Assembly: GCA_905236465.1 (NCBI GenBank)
Contig: CAJOQA010000300.1
Span: forward strand, 1 to 6,179
DNA from: an uncultured Treponema sp.
Lineage (GTDB): Bacteria; Spirochaetota; Spirochaetia; Treponematales; Treponemataceae
Direction: 5' to 3'
Length of the DNA: 6,179 nt
Each line of letters opens with the position of its first letter. Position 1 is the stretch's first letter. Position numbers and translations under genes: made by a program. The notes beneath the pieces were generated by a model. The model was not told the origin of the DNA and made no database searches. It was given only the letters and a program-made list of their open reading frames with translations. Of this stretch, positions 1-6,075 are shown piece after piece.

Positions 1-153
1 AATTTTTATCTTTTGTCCCAACATTTTTTCTAGGGCAGCTTCTATTAAGCCTTGGACAGTACGGACAGGCTTTCCTTTATCTGATTTATCTTGTCGCTGC
101 CATCCACAAAAGTCCGTACCATCATAGGAAATCGTAAGTAGAATATTTGCCAT
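1..153 (-). CDS. truA: tRNA pseudouridine synthase A, N-terminal fragment (cut by window edge)
   Basis: This is the first 51 codons of TruA, which isomerises uridines 38-40 in the anticodon arm of many tRNAs to pseudouridine in the cytoplasm. The translation starts MANILLTISYDGTDFCGWQR and later carries VRTVQGLIEAALEKMLG. The YDGTxFxGWQ segment and the VQG-x-IE-x-AL helix are the usual N-terminal hallmarks of TruA. The catalytic aspartate (in the GRTDxGVHA motif, around residue 60) lies beyond the left edge, so activity cannot be judged. The ATG at 153-151 comes 8 nt after the TAG of the DUF2225 gene. The only upstream purine run is a weak AGAAG, so translational coupling to the upstream gene is likely. 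Reading stays open to position 1. Family call is strong; completeness is unknown. Confidence 0.93.
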   Translation of the reverse strand, partial: MANILLTISYDGTDFCGWQRQDKSDKGKPVRTVQGLIEAALEKMLGQKIKI

Positions 154-161
154 GAAAACTT

Positions 162-1070
162 CTATTCTTCTTCATCATCTTCTGTAAAGACATTGTTGCT
201 CGACAGTTCTGCGGCTAACTTATCATACAAGTCTCTGGCAACATCTAGCAAAGGACCAGGTTTTGCTTTACTTGATTTTCCCAAGCCAAAGATGCGGGCT
301 ATTGATCTTTTTGCTTCATCAAGTTTTTTTAACCTTGCCTCCAAATCTTTTTTTTGCCCGTACTTAAACTCTAAAAGACCGCTAAGATAAATAACCCCAT
401 CATAACCATAACTTTTATCCATGTCAGGACCAAAGTTGGATATAGATTCTATAGATTCTATTCTGCTTGTTTCGTTTATCAGTGTTTGTTGATAAAAGAA
501 AAGGGCCTTACTGTAAAAAACTTGTGCAATGTAGCTATAGTTGTGTCCAGGACAAGCAATATCTAAATCCTTACAAAGCCAGGCAAGACGAAGACTTATC
601 ATTGCCCGCTTAAAGGTGGGGGCATAGGCGATGTCAGCTTTTTCATAGCACATTAGGGCTAGATAGTACATTGCGGCCCCATCAAAAAGAGATCTTTCAG
701 AACGCAGGTTATAGTAGGGAAATATTGTTTCTGCAGCAGCCATCCTGCGCTCACTGTCACTTTCTAACCTTCCTAAAGTAGCGGAATCTTTTATACGGGG
801 AAAATCGCTCCAAAAGAAAGCCGTATGACACTTTGGGCAACAGCCAATATCATAAATGAGCGGATAAATTCTGCCAAATTTTTTTGAGGGCTCAAAATTG
901 CGGTGCAACTCGTCTGTCAGATTGCCTGCAATCATACGGCCTCCCCCCTTGTGCATAACCTCTTGCTCAAATCCCCTTTGACAAACAGGGCAAATAACCT
1001 TTTCTTTTGCCCAATATGTTATTGAATGTTTTTTTCCATCGTCTTCTGATGCTGCAGATTTTCTAATCAT
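162..1070 (-). CDS. DUF2225 family protein: N-terminal Cys4 zinc-ribbon-like, helical C-terminus
   Basis: This is a 302-residue cytoplasmic protein of unknown function with no signal peptide or membrane segment. Two cysteine pairs, CPVC at 27-30 and CPKC at 78-81 (preceded by another Cys at 77), frame a basic and aromatic stretch that ends in the PLIYDIGCCPKC block. That is the typical DUF2225 layout and probably a metal-binding ribbon. Residues about 105-200 are helical and rich in Ala, Tyr and Leu, resembling TPR-type helix pairs. Residues 240-262 form a Lys/Arg-rich amphipathic helix, and the last seven residues are almost all acidic (EDDEEE). The ATG has AGGAG 6 nt upstream, with the acpS stop codon in the spacer, so the start is well supported. 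It lies between acpS and truA in the operon. Zinc binding is inferred from the cysteines only. Confidence 0.85.
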   Translation of the reverse strand: MIRKSAASEDDGKKHSITYWAKEKVICPVCQRGFEQEVMHKGGGRMIAGNLTDELHRNFEPSKKFGRIYPLIYDIGCCPKCHTAFFWSDFPRIKDSATLGRLESDSERRMAAAETIFPYYNLRSERSLFDGAAMYYLALMCYEKADIAYAPTFKRAMISLRLAWLCKDLDIACPGHNYSYIAQVFYSKALFFYQQTLINETSRIESIESISNFGPDMDKSYGYDGVIYLSGLLEFKYGQKKDLEARLKKLDEAKRSIARIFGLGKSSKAKPGPLLDVARDLYDKLAAELSSNNVFTEDDEEE

Positions 1071-1073
1071 TTT

Positions 1074-1451
1074 TTACTCCTGCTCTATTATAACATAAGC
1101 CATAGCATATTCTTTTTCATGACTAAGCGAAACATGTATTTTTGCATTTGTTCCGCAAAGTTTTTTTAAAGCTTCGTCAGCTTTACCTTCTGTATATAAA
1201 AAAGGCTTTCCATAAGCATTTTTTTTTATGTAAACTTCTGCTAAAGAAAAACCTGTAAGCCCTGTTCCCAAAGCCTTAGAAAAAGCTTCTTTTGCAGCAA
1301 AGCGGACAGCATAATGCTCACATTGATGCTGTAAACTGCAACTTCCCATAAGTATCTCTTTTTTGTTAAAGAAACGCTCAATCAAAGAAGTTTTTATCCA
1401 TTTTTCAAAACGGCTTACTTTTACAAGGTCACAGCCAATGCCAGCAATCAT
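1074..1451 (-). CDS. acpS: holo-[acyl-carrier-protein] synthase
   Basis: This 125-residue protein transfers 4'-phosphopantetheine from CoA to the conserved serine of apo-ACP, activating the carrier for fatty-acid synthesis in the cytoplasm. The start MIAGIGCDLV matches the family's MIxGIGxDIV block, with the Mg-binding Asp8. RFAAKEAFSKALGTG at 50-64 holds the second metal ligand, Glu55. A GKP turn sits at 81-83 and SLSH at 108-111. Length is normal for a group I (AcpS-type) enzyme. A GTG at 1457, overlapping the cdaR stop, is also in frame, but it would sit only 2 nt after the GAGGAG ribosome site. The ATG at 1451 has an 8-nt spacer and gives the canonical N-terminus, so I prefer it. An A9 run lies in codons for Ile-Lys-Lys-Asn (residues 75-78). 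Confidence 0.95.
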   Translation of the reverse strand: MIAGIGCDLVKVSRFEKWIKTSLIERFFNKKEILMGSCSLQHQCEHYAVRFAAKEAFSKALGTGLTGFSLAEVYIKKNAYGKPFLYTEGKADEALKKLCGTNAKIHVSLSHEKEYAMAYVIIEQE

Positions 1452-1456
1452 TATCA

Positions 1457-2419
1457 CTACTCCTCTGCACTTTCAGCCTTTTTCTTTGCCGTTACTTGAA
1501 CACTTTCAACTGACTGCTTATCAAGCGCTAAGCCAGAAGGAACTAAAACAGAAATAGGAAGCGAATACGTTCCTTCTTCGTTTATGGATGAACAATCACA
1601 TGAAACCTTTATTGTTGCAGAAGACATATTCTCTAGCTGTAAAAGTTGTCCGCTAAAAACAATATCGGTAGTTTTTACATCACTTGTTATCTCGAATAAA
1701 GGATTTAACCTTTTGAATTCGATAGAGATATCTGTAAAATTTTTGTGAACTTTGGATTTTTCCACTTGAACGCTAACATGAACAGGATTTTTTGTATCAA
1801 AACTTATATGAGAGTTTTCATTTCTCAAAAGTACATCCTGCTCGCTTATGCGGGTAAGCCCCTCTATGTCAACCTTTTCAGTCTGAATTGTCGAAATGCT
1901 TTCTATAATAGATGCTGGACCTGTAACTTCGATATAAGGGGGTGTAATCTGAACAGAAGAAGCTTCATAACCATGAGCAGGACTACCAGCAAGGTTTGCC
2001 TTTATATTTATATATTTTTTTACCTTTTTATCTATTTCCAAAGAAATAGTTTCTTTTCCCAACCGTATTTCTAAGGGATCCATTAAAAGAAGGGCGTCGG
2101 ATTGCTTTACATAAATTGGAAACTTATAGCGGCCAGCCTTTGTTTTTGAACTTATATCAACAAAGACATCCAAACTTTGATCGGTAACAGATGAAAGCTG
2201 CTCGGTCCTGCCACGCACAGAGACCTTTATCGGCGCAATACTGCTAGGGCTAGAAAGCAGTGTCATCTCTGCGTCTTCGAGGACATGCAAAGGCACAGTA
2301 AATTCTTTTGTAACAAGAGATGAGTTTTGAATCTGCATATAAAGAAGAAGAGACAGACCAAGACAAACTATTTTTGGAATCCAATTATTAAATACTTTCT
2401 CAAGAAATTTTATATTCAT
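1457..2419 (-). CDS. cdaR: YbbR-domain protein, probable CdaA regulator/partner (CdaR-like)
   Basis: This 320-residue protein has one N-terminal membrane helix (about 14-31, IPKIVCLGLSLLLYMQIQ) and a long extracytoplasmic part made of about three YbbR repeats (roughly 40-128, 130-220 and 228-312). The second repeat shows the family signature in PPYIEVTGPASIIESI (160-175). Repeats end in beta-rich VxVxV strands. In Firmicutes the YbbR protein CdaR binds the membrane diadenylate cyclase CdaA and modulates its output; direct adjacency to cdaA here supports the same role by inference. Firmicute CdaR proteins often have four YbbR repeats, so this one is somewhat shorter. The ATG has AAAGGA 8 nt upstream and overlaps the cdaA end by 20 nt, indicating translational coupling. 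The C-terminus is charged (KKKAESAEE). No lipobox is apparent. Confidence 0.88.
   Translation of the reverse strand: MNIKFLEKVFNNWIPKIVCLGLSLLLYMQIQNSSLVTKEFTVPLHVLEDAEMTLLSSPSSIAPIKVSVRGRTEQLSSVTDQSLDVFVDISSKTKAGRYKFPIYVKQSDALLLMDPLEIRLGKETISLEIDKKVKKYINIKANLAGSPAHGYEASSVQITPPYIEVTGPASIIESISTIQTEKVDIEGLTRISEQDVLLRNENSHISFDTKNPVHVSVQVEKSKVHKNFTDISIEFKRLNPLFEITSDVKTTDIVFSGQLLQLENMSSATIKVSCDCSSINEEGTYSLPISVLVPSGLALDKQSVESVQVTAKKKAESAEE
1460..1464 (-). promoter_or_regulatory. ribosome binding site deciding the acpS start
   Basis: The minus strand reads AGGAG here, inside the final codons of cdaR. It lies 8 nt from the ATG at 1451 but only 2 nt from the GTG at 1457, which favours the ATG. Its position suggests acpS translation is coupled to cdaR termination. 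Confidence 0.75.
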
Positions 2420-3212
2420 CTATAGTATCCTTTCTCTTTATTTCTTTAGAAGTATCCAAAAGCTCTTCCAACTTATGGGTAAGTTCCAAAACAGATAAAT
2501 TGTAATGCAATTCCCCATCATAGGCAAGGCTCACAGCCCCAGTCTCTTCACTGACAACAAGGACAACACAGTCTCCCTGCTCACTCATTCCAAGGGCAGC
2601 CCTGTGTCTTGTACCAAATGTTTTTTTTATGTCATATTGCTCACTTAGGGGGAGAAAACAACCAGCCGCAAGAATTTTCCCGTTTTGAACAAAGCAGGCA
2701 GCGTCATGTAAGGGGGTATCATGGTCAAAAATAGTCAGCAAAAGTGCAGCCGTAACATCTGCATTAAGAGGTGTTCCTGTGCTGATTATATTCTCATGCT
2801 TAGTTGTACGCAAAAAAACGACAAGCATACCCCTTCGCATTTCAGAAAGCTTTTCAGCTGCCTGTATTACAGCATCTACAGATGTATGGCGGCTTTTTGA
2901 ACCAAAAGTAAGCCATTCTGCCCTACCAAGCTTTAGCATAATCTTTCTAATTTCTGGTTGAAAGACTATTGCAAACGCAACAATTAAAACTGGCCCCATT
3001 TTATAAAAAATCCAAAGCATGGTCTGTAGGTGAAGAACCCACACTATGGCGTAAGCTAAAGCAACAATTAAAGCAGCCTTAAATAATTGTAATGTATTTG
3101 TCTTTATGATAAGTTCATACGCCTTGTACAATAAGAAGGCTAGAATAAGTACATCTAAAAAAGGAGCAATATATGACTGGTAAAACTGCCACAAAATATC
3201 CAAACCGGTCAA
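2400..3212 (-). CDS. cdaA: membrane diadenylate cyclase (c-di-AMP synthase, CdaA type)
   Basis: CdaA condenses two ATP into the second messenger c-di-AMP, which in other bacteria controls potassium and osmolyte balance and cell-wall homeostasis. Numbered from the TTG at 3212 (270 aa), three membrane helices lie at about 15-36, 43-62 and 65-84. They are followed by the FQPEIRKIMLKLGRAEW linker and the DAC domain: TPLHDAACF at 166-174, LPLSE at 187-191, GTRHRAALG at 200-208 and VSEETGAVSLA at 220-230. The RHR motif is intact, but the usual DGA motif reads DAA (170-172). An upstream in-frame TTG at 3230 would add six residues. However, a GGAGG encoded in the last folP codons lies 11 nt before the TTG at 3212, which also sits one base past the folP stop, so I chose the shorter form. 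The next gene is the YbbR partner; glmM, the third member of the Firmicute operon, is absent. Confidence 0.92.
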   Translation of the reverse strand: MTGLDILWQFYQSYIAPFLDVLILAFLLYKAYELIIKTNTLQLFKAALIVALAYAIVWVLHLQTMLWIFYKMGPVLIVAFAIVFQPEIRKIMLKLGRAEWLTFGSKSRHTSVDAVIQAAEKLSEMRRGMLVVFLRTTKHENIISTGTPLNADVTAALLLTIFDHDTPLHDAACFVQNGKILAAGCFLPLSEQYDIKKTFGTRHRAALGMSEQGDCVVLVVSEETGAVSLAYDGELHYNLSVLELTHKLEELLDTSKEIKRKDTIDEYKIS

Positions 3213-3213
3213 C

Positions 3214-4050
3214 TTAAAATAAACCTCCAAAAGTTTTCAAAACTTTTAATGTATCCACACAGTCTGCAACATCATGAACCCGTAACATAAAGGCCCCTGC
3301 CTTCACTGCTACAAGATTTGCAGCTAAAGTTCCGGCAAGCCTTTTTTCTGCTGCCCGACCAGTTATTTGTCCTATGCAGGTCTTACGAGAAAGAGCCATA
3401 AGGACTTTATACTTTTTATTGCATAAAAGTCCGCATTTTGAAATTAATTCTATATTTCCATCAAAATCTTTTGCAAAACCAATCCCCGGGTCAACAATTA
3501 TTTTTTCAGGTAAAACACCTTTGTTTACTGCAAAAGAGGCCCTTTCTTCTAAGTATCGGCTAACTTGACTAAAAATATCTTCATATTCAGTGTTTTTTTG
3601 CATTGAAGCAGGGATACCCCTTTTGTGGCATAAAATAACCGGTATTTTCTTTTCTGCAACAAAGGTTGCTAAATCTAAAGAATCTTCTAATGCAGAAATA
3701 TCATTTAGAATATCAGCACCTTCGTTCCATGCGGCTTTCATTACAGCAGCTTTTCTCGTATCTACAGAGATTGGTATATTGCTTATTTTTCTAATAGAGC
3801 GAATAACGGGTATGACCCTAGAAAGCTCCTCTTTTTCATCAACATAGTCAGAACCTGGCCTAGTTGACTCTCCTCCAATATCAATTATATCCGCCCCCTC
3901 CTCAACAAAGTTCAGGGCTTGTGATACTGCTGAAAGCCCAAAAAATCTGCTATTTGAATAGAAAGAGTCAGGAGTACAATTTACAATCCCCATTACAAAA
4001 GCAGGAAGTTCCGTTTTTATTTCCCTATCAGCTAACGCTAAAGTCTTCAT
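3214..4050 (-). CDS. folP: dihydropteroate synthase
   Basis: FolP joins p-aminobenzoate to 6-hydroxymethyl-7,8-dihydropterin pyrophosphate to make dihydropteroate in folate synthesis; it is the sulfonamide target. The 278-residue TIM-barrel sequence shows all the family blocks in order: MGIVNCTPDSF (20-30), DIIDIGGESTRPG (54-66), ISVDTRKA (94-101), GADILNDIS (111-119), IIVDPGIGFAKD (184-195), SRKTCIG (221-227) and LRVHDV (256-261). Asn24, Asp97, Asn116, Asp187, Lys223, Arg257 and His259 occupy the expected substrate and metal positions. Phe30 and Pro65 match the E. coli residues (F28, P64) whose change often gives sulfonamide resistance, so the sequence shows no obvious resistance signature there. 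The ATG has AAGGA 7 nt upstream and follows the dxs stop by 21 nt. No other folate genes are visible in the window. Confidence 0.96.
   Translation of the reverse strand: MKTLALADREIKTELPAFVMGIVNCTPDSFYSNSRFFGLSAVSQALNFVEEGADIIDIGGESTRPGSDYVDEKEELSRVIPVIRSIRKISNIPISVDTRKAAVMKAAWNEGADILNDISALEDSLDLATFVAEKKIPVILCHKRGIPASMQKNTEYEDIFSQVSRYLEERASFAVNKGVLPEKIIVDPGIGFAKDFDGNIELISKCGLLCNKKYKVLMALSRKTCIGQITGRAAEKRLAGTLAANLVAVKAGAFMLRVHDVADCVDTLKVLKTFGGLF
3224..3228 (-). promoter_or_regulatory. ribosome binding site for cdaA inside the folP end
   Basis: A perfect GGAGG on the minus strand is formed by the Gly-Gly codons near the folP C-terminus. It is 11 nt upstream of the TTG at 3212 and falls downstream of the first base of the alternative TTG at 3230, which it therefore cannot serve. 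It supports the shorter cdaA product and coupling of cdaA to folP translation. Confidence 0.7.
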
Positions 4051-4071
4051 TTTTAGATCCTTTTATTAAAA

Positions 4072-5970
4072 TTAAATTAAAGTTAAAGCTGCTTTTTCAA
4101 TATCTTTTGAAGACATTGAGGCTGCCTCTAAAATTTGAGAACGATTGCCATTTGGCAAAAAAGTATCAGGAAAAGCTAAAATCTTTGTATGGCATTTAGA
4201 AGTTCTTGGATCCTTTAAAATACATGATTCAAGATATGAGGAAAGGCTTCCTGTATAAACTCCATCTTCAACAAAAACAATAGAATTAAAGTCTTTTGCC
4301 GTATCTATAAAGTATTCGATGTCAAACGGTTTTATAAAGCGGGAGGAAAAAATGCAAGTCTCAATATCCTGTAAAATCAGGGATCTTGCGGCTGTAAGGC
4401 ATTCGCTGTACATTCCCCCTGTACAAAAAAGAAGAACCTTTCCCTTCTTTCCGCTAGGTTCTGATAGAGCAGGCGCAAAAGAATCAGCTTTTATAAAAAG
4501 CCCCCTGCCTTCTTGTATTGGACTAGAAAAAGCATCTATTTCAGAAGGACAGGTCATTTTAGGCCACCGGATAAGAACAGGACCTTTACATTCGTAGCAA
4601 GCCCAATCAAGGCAGATGTTCAAGTCAACAGCAGAGGAGACACTTAAAATAGTAAGGTTAGGAACAGGCCTAAACAAAGCGATATCAAATATTCCCTGAT
4701 GGGTCTCTCCGTCAGAGGGAACAGCCCCTGCCCTATCAAAAACAAAAACGGCATGTCGATTTTGTAAAGCAATATCTTCTATCATTTGATCCACAGACCG
4801 CTGGATAAAAGTTGAATAAATAGCCGTAATGGGAATCATGCCTCCAGCAGCTAAGCCACCTGCAAATGTAACTGCATGTTCTTCTGCAATTCCTACATCA
4901 AAAAAACGTTCCTTGTAATGCCTGGAAAAGTAGTCCAAACCGGTACCTTTTGACATAGCAGCGGTAATAGCAGCTATTCTATGGTCATTTTTTGCAAGGT
5001 CATTAATCTTTTTGCTAAAGGCTTCTGTAAAACTAGTAGTGTCAAATTTTTCAACAAAGCCATCACTTGTGTTGAAGGGGCCAACCCCATGAAAAGTTGC
5101 CGGATCATTTTCTGCAGGGCTATAGCCCCGTCCTTTTTTGGTAATTACATGGATAACGACAGGACGGGGGATTTTTTTTGCCCTTTCTAGTACAGTTTCC
5201 AGCTGCTTTATATTATGCCCGTTAAGAGGCCCCGCATATTCAAAACCTAAATCAACAAAAAGATTATTGGTTAAAAACAAGCCCTTTATGCCCCTCTTTA
5301 ACCGAAATATGAATTTACCTATTTTGTGGTTTATATATGGAATATAATCAACTGCCCTATCGACTTTATAACGGAAATTTTGGTAAGAGGCGGTTGTTGT
5401 AAGCCTGGATAAATAACGGGAAATAGCACCATTGTTTGGACTTATAGACATTTTATTATCATTTACTATAACTATCAGATTTTTTGAAAGTTGCCCCGCA
5501 TGGCACAAAGCCTCGTAAGCCATGCCACCGGTAAGGGCCCCATCTCCAATAACAGCTACAACTTTGTCATTGCGGCCTAAAAGACTCCAAGAAGCTAGCA
5601 GTCCCAAAGCTGAAGATATAGAAGAAGAGGCATGTCCTGCATCAAAATAATCATGGGGGCTTTCGCTTATTCTTGTAAAACCAGAAATACCGCCTTTGGT
5701 ACGAATTGAATGAAAAGAATCATATCTACCGGTAAGCATTTTATGCGTATAGCACTGGTGGCTTACATCAAAAATAATTGCATCCTGAGGACTATTAAAG
5801 ACCCTGTGCAAAGCAATAGTCAGCTCAACAGTTCCTAAATTACTTGCTAAGTGACCACCATTTTTGCCAACAACTTCTATAATTTTGCTTCTTATCTCTG
5901 CTGCCAGGCCATTTAACTGCTTTTCTGGTATTTTTTTTAAATCTTCTGGAGAATGAATGTTTTGTAGCAA
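4072..5970 (-). CDS. dxs: 1-deoxy-D-xylulose-5-phosphate synthase
   Basis: DXS is a thiamine-diphosphate enzyme that condenses pyruvate with glyceraldehyde-3-phosphate to make DXP, the first step of the MEP isoprenoid route and a precursor of thiamine and pyridoxal phosphate. Numbered from the TTG at 5970 (632 aa, normal length), the sequence shows GGHLASNLG (38-46, His40), DVSHQCYTHK (68-77, His71), the ThDP motif IGDGALTGG (141-149) with VNDNKMSIS (169-177), FHGVGPF (293-299), GIAEEHAV with catalytic Glu363, YSTFIQR (385-391) and DRAGAVPSDGETHQG (412-426). Aligning to remembered E. coli DXS without gaps, H49, H80, E370, Y392, R398, R420, D427 and H431 are all kept. G79 becomes Ser70, and phosphate-binding R478 becomes Lys471 (RWPKMT). 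The frame is open up to an ATG at 6036, but that stretch is a terminator hairpin. The TTG has a G6 run 5 nt upstream and gives LLQNIHSPEDL, the usual N-terminus; an ATG at 5985 lacks a ribosome site. Confidence 0.95.
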   Translation of the reverse strand: MLQNIHSPEDLKKIPEKQLNGLAAEIRSKIIEVVGKNGGHLASNLGTVELTIALHRVFNSPQDAIIFDVSHQCYTHKMLTGRYDSFHSIRTKGGISGFTRISESPHDYFDAGHASSSISSALGLLASWSLLGRNDKVVAVIGDGALTGGMAYEALCHAGQLSKNLIVIVNDNKMSISPNNGAISRYLSRLTTTASYQNFRYKVDRAVDYIPYINHKIGKFIFRLKRGIKGLFLTNNLFVDLGFEYAGPLNGHNIKQLETVLERAKKIPRPVVIHVITKKGRGYSPAENDPATFHGVGPFNTSDGFVEKFDTTSFTEAFSKKINDLAKNDHRIAAITAAMSKGTGLDYFSRHYKERFFDVGIAEEHAVTFAGGLAAGGMIPITAIYSTFIQRSVDQMIEDIALQNRHAVFVFDRAGAVPSDGETHQGIFDIALFRPVPNLTILSVSSAVDLNICLDWACYECKGPVLIRWPKMTCPSEIDAFSSPIQEGRGLFIKADSFAPALSEPSGKKGKVLLFCTGGMYSECLTAARSLILQDIETCIFSSRFIKPFDIEYFIDTAKDFNSIVFVEDGVYTGSLSSYLESCILKDPRTSKCHTKILAFPDTFLPNGNRSQILEAASMSSKDIEKAALTLI

Positions 5971-5975
5971 GATAG

Positions 5976-5981
5976 CCCCCC
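5976..5981 (-). promoter_or_regulatory. G-run acting as probable dxs ribosome binding site
   Basis: The minus strand has six consecutive G residues, 5 nt before the TTG at 5970. A GGGGG core can pair with the anti-SD CCUCC using one G-U wobble. The alternative ATG at 5985 is preceded only by the terminator U-tract, and the ATG at 6036 by another T/A-rich stretch. The site is unusual in composition, so the start choice is probable rather than certain. Confidence 0.5.
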
Positions 5982-5987
5982 ACATAT

Positions 5988-6030
5988 AAAAAAAAGACCG
6001 CAGTAATCTTATAAAAACTGCGGCCCTTTT
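5988..6030 (-). terminator. intrinsic terminator or attenuator between the mini-gene and dxs
   Basis: On the minus strand AAAAGGGCCGCAGT (6030-6017) can pair with ACTGCGGTCTTTTT (6004-5991), giving a 14-bp stem with two G-U pairs, a GC-rich core and a 12-nt loop. The right arm runs into eight Ts. It lies 45 nt past the stop of the mini-gene, so it probably ends that transcript. Because its U-tract ends about 18 nt before the dxs start, it could also act as an attenuator or partial terminator for dxs. I see no convincing sigma-70 promoter between it and dxs. Confidence 0.85.
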
Positions 6031-6075
6031 AGGCATTTTTTTGCATCTCTAGAAAAAGAAGATTTTTATCTAAAG

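Larger units (their letters stand above)
1..5970 (-). other. probable single operon dxs-folP-cdaA-cdaR-acpS-DUF2225-truA
   Basis: Seven co-directional genes have junctions of 21, 1, -20, 5, 3 and 8 nt (using the starts chosen here). No terminator-like hairpin with a T-tract is apparent between them, and most downstream ribosome sites lie inside the preceding gene. Co-transcription and translational coupling are inferred from spacing. The promoter is not identified: it may lie upstream of the mini-gene with readthrough of the hairpin, or be a weak site near the hairpin. Confidence 0.7.

Noticed and set aside
1455..1457. GTG at 1457 as the acpS start
   Set aside because: It is only 2 nt after the GAGGAG ribosome site. 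The ATG two codons later has proper spacing and yields the family-typical MIAGIGCDLV.
1745..2074. 109-codon plus-strand open frame opposite cdaR
   Set aside because: It lies wholly antisense to a well-supported YbbR gene, has low-complexity Phe/Tyr/Ile-rich composition and no recognisable domain; it is a shadow frame.
3864..4199. 111-codon plus-strand open frame crossing the dxs-folP junction
   Set aside because: It is antisense to two conserved enzymes, and its Lys/Leu-rich translation has no family resemblance.
6005..6016. TATAAG in the terminator loop as a -10 promoter element for dxs
   Set aside because: No hexamer resembling TTGACA lies 16-18 nt upstream (that region is the hairpin's left arm), so it is not called as a promoter.
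6034..6036. ATG at 6036 as the dxs start (654 residues)
   Set aside because: The added N-terminal residues are encoded by the terminator hairpin and its T-tract, no ribosome site precedes it, and DXS homologues start near the LLxxIxSPxDL segment.
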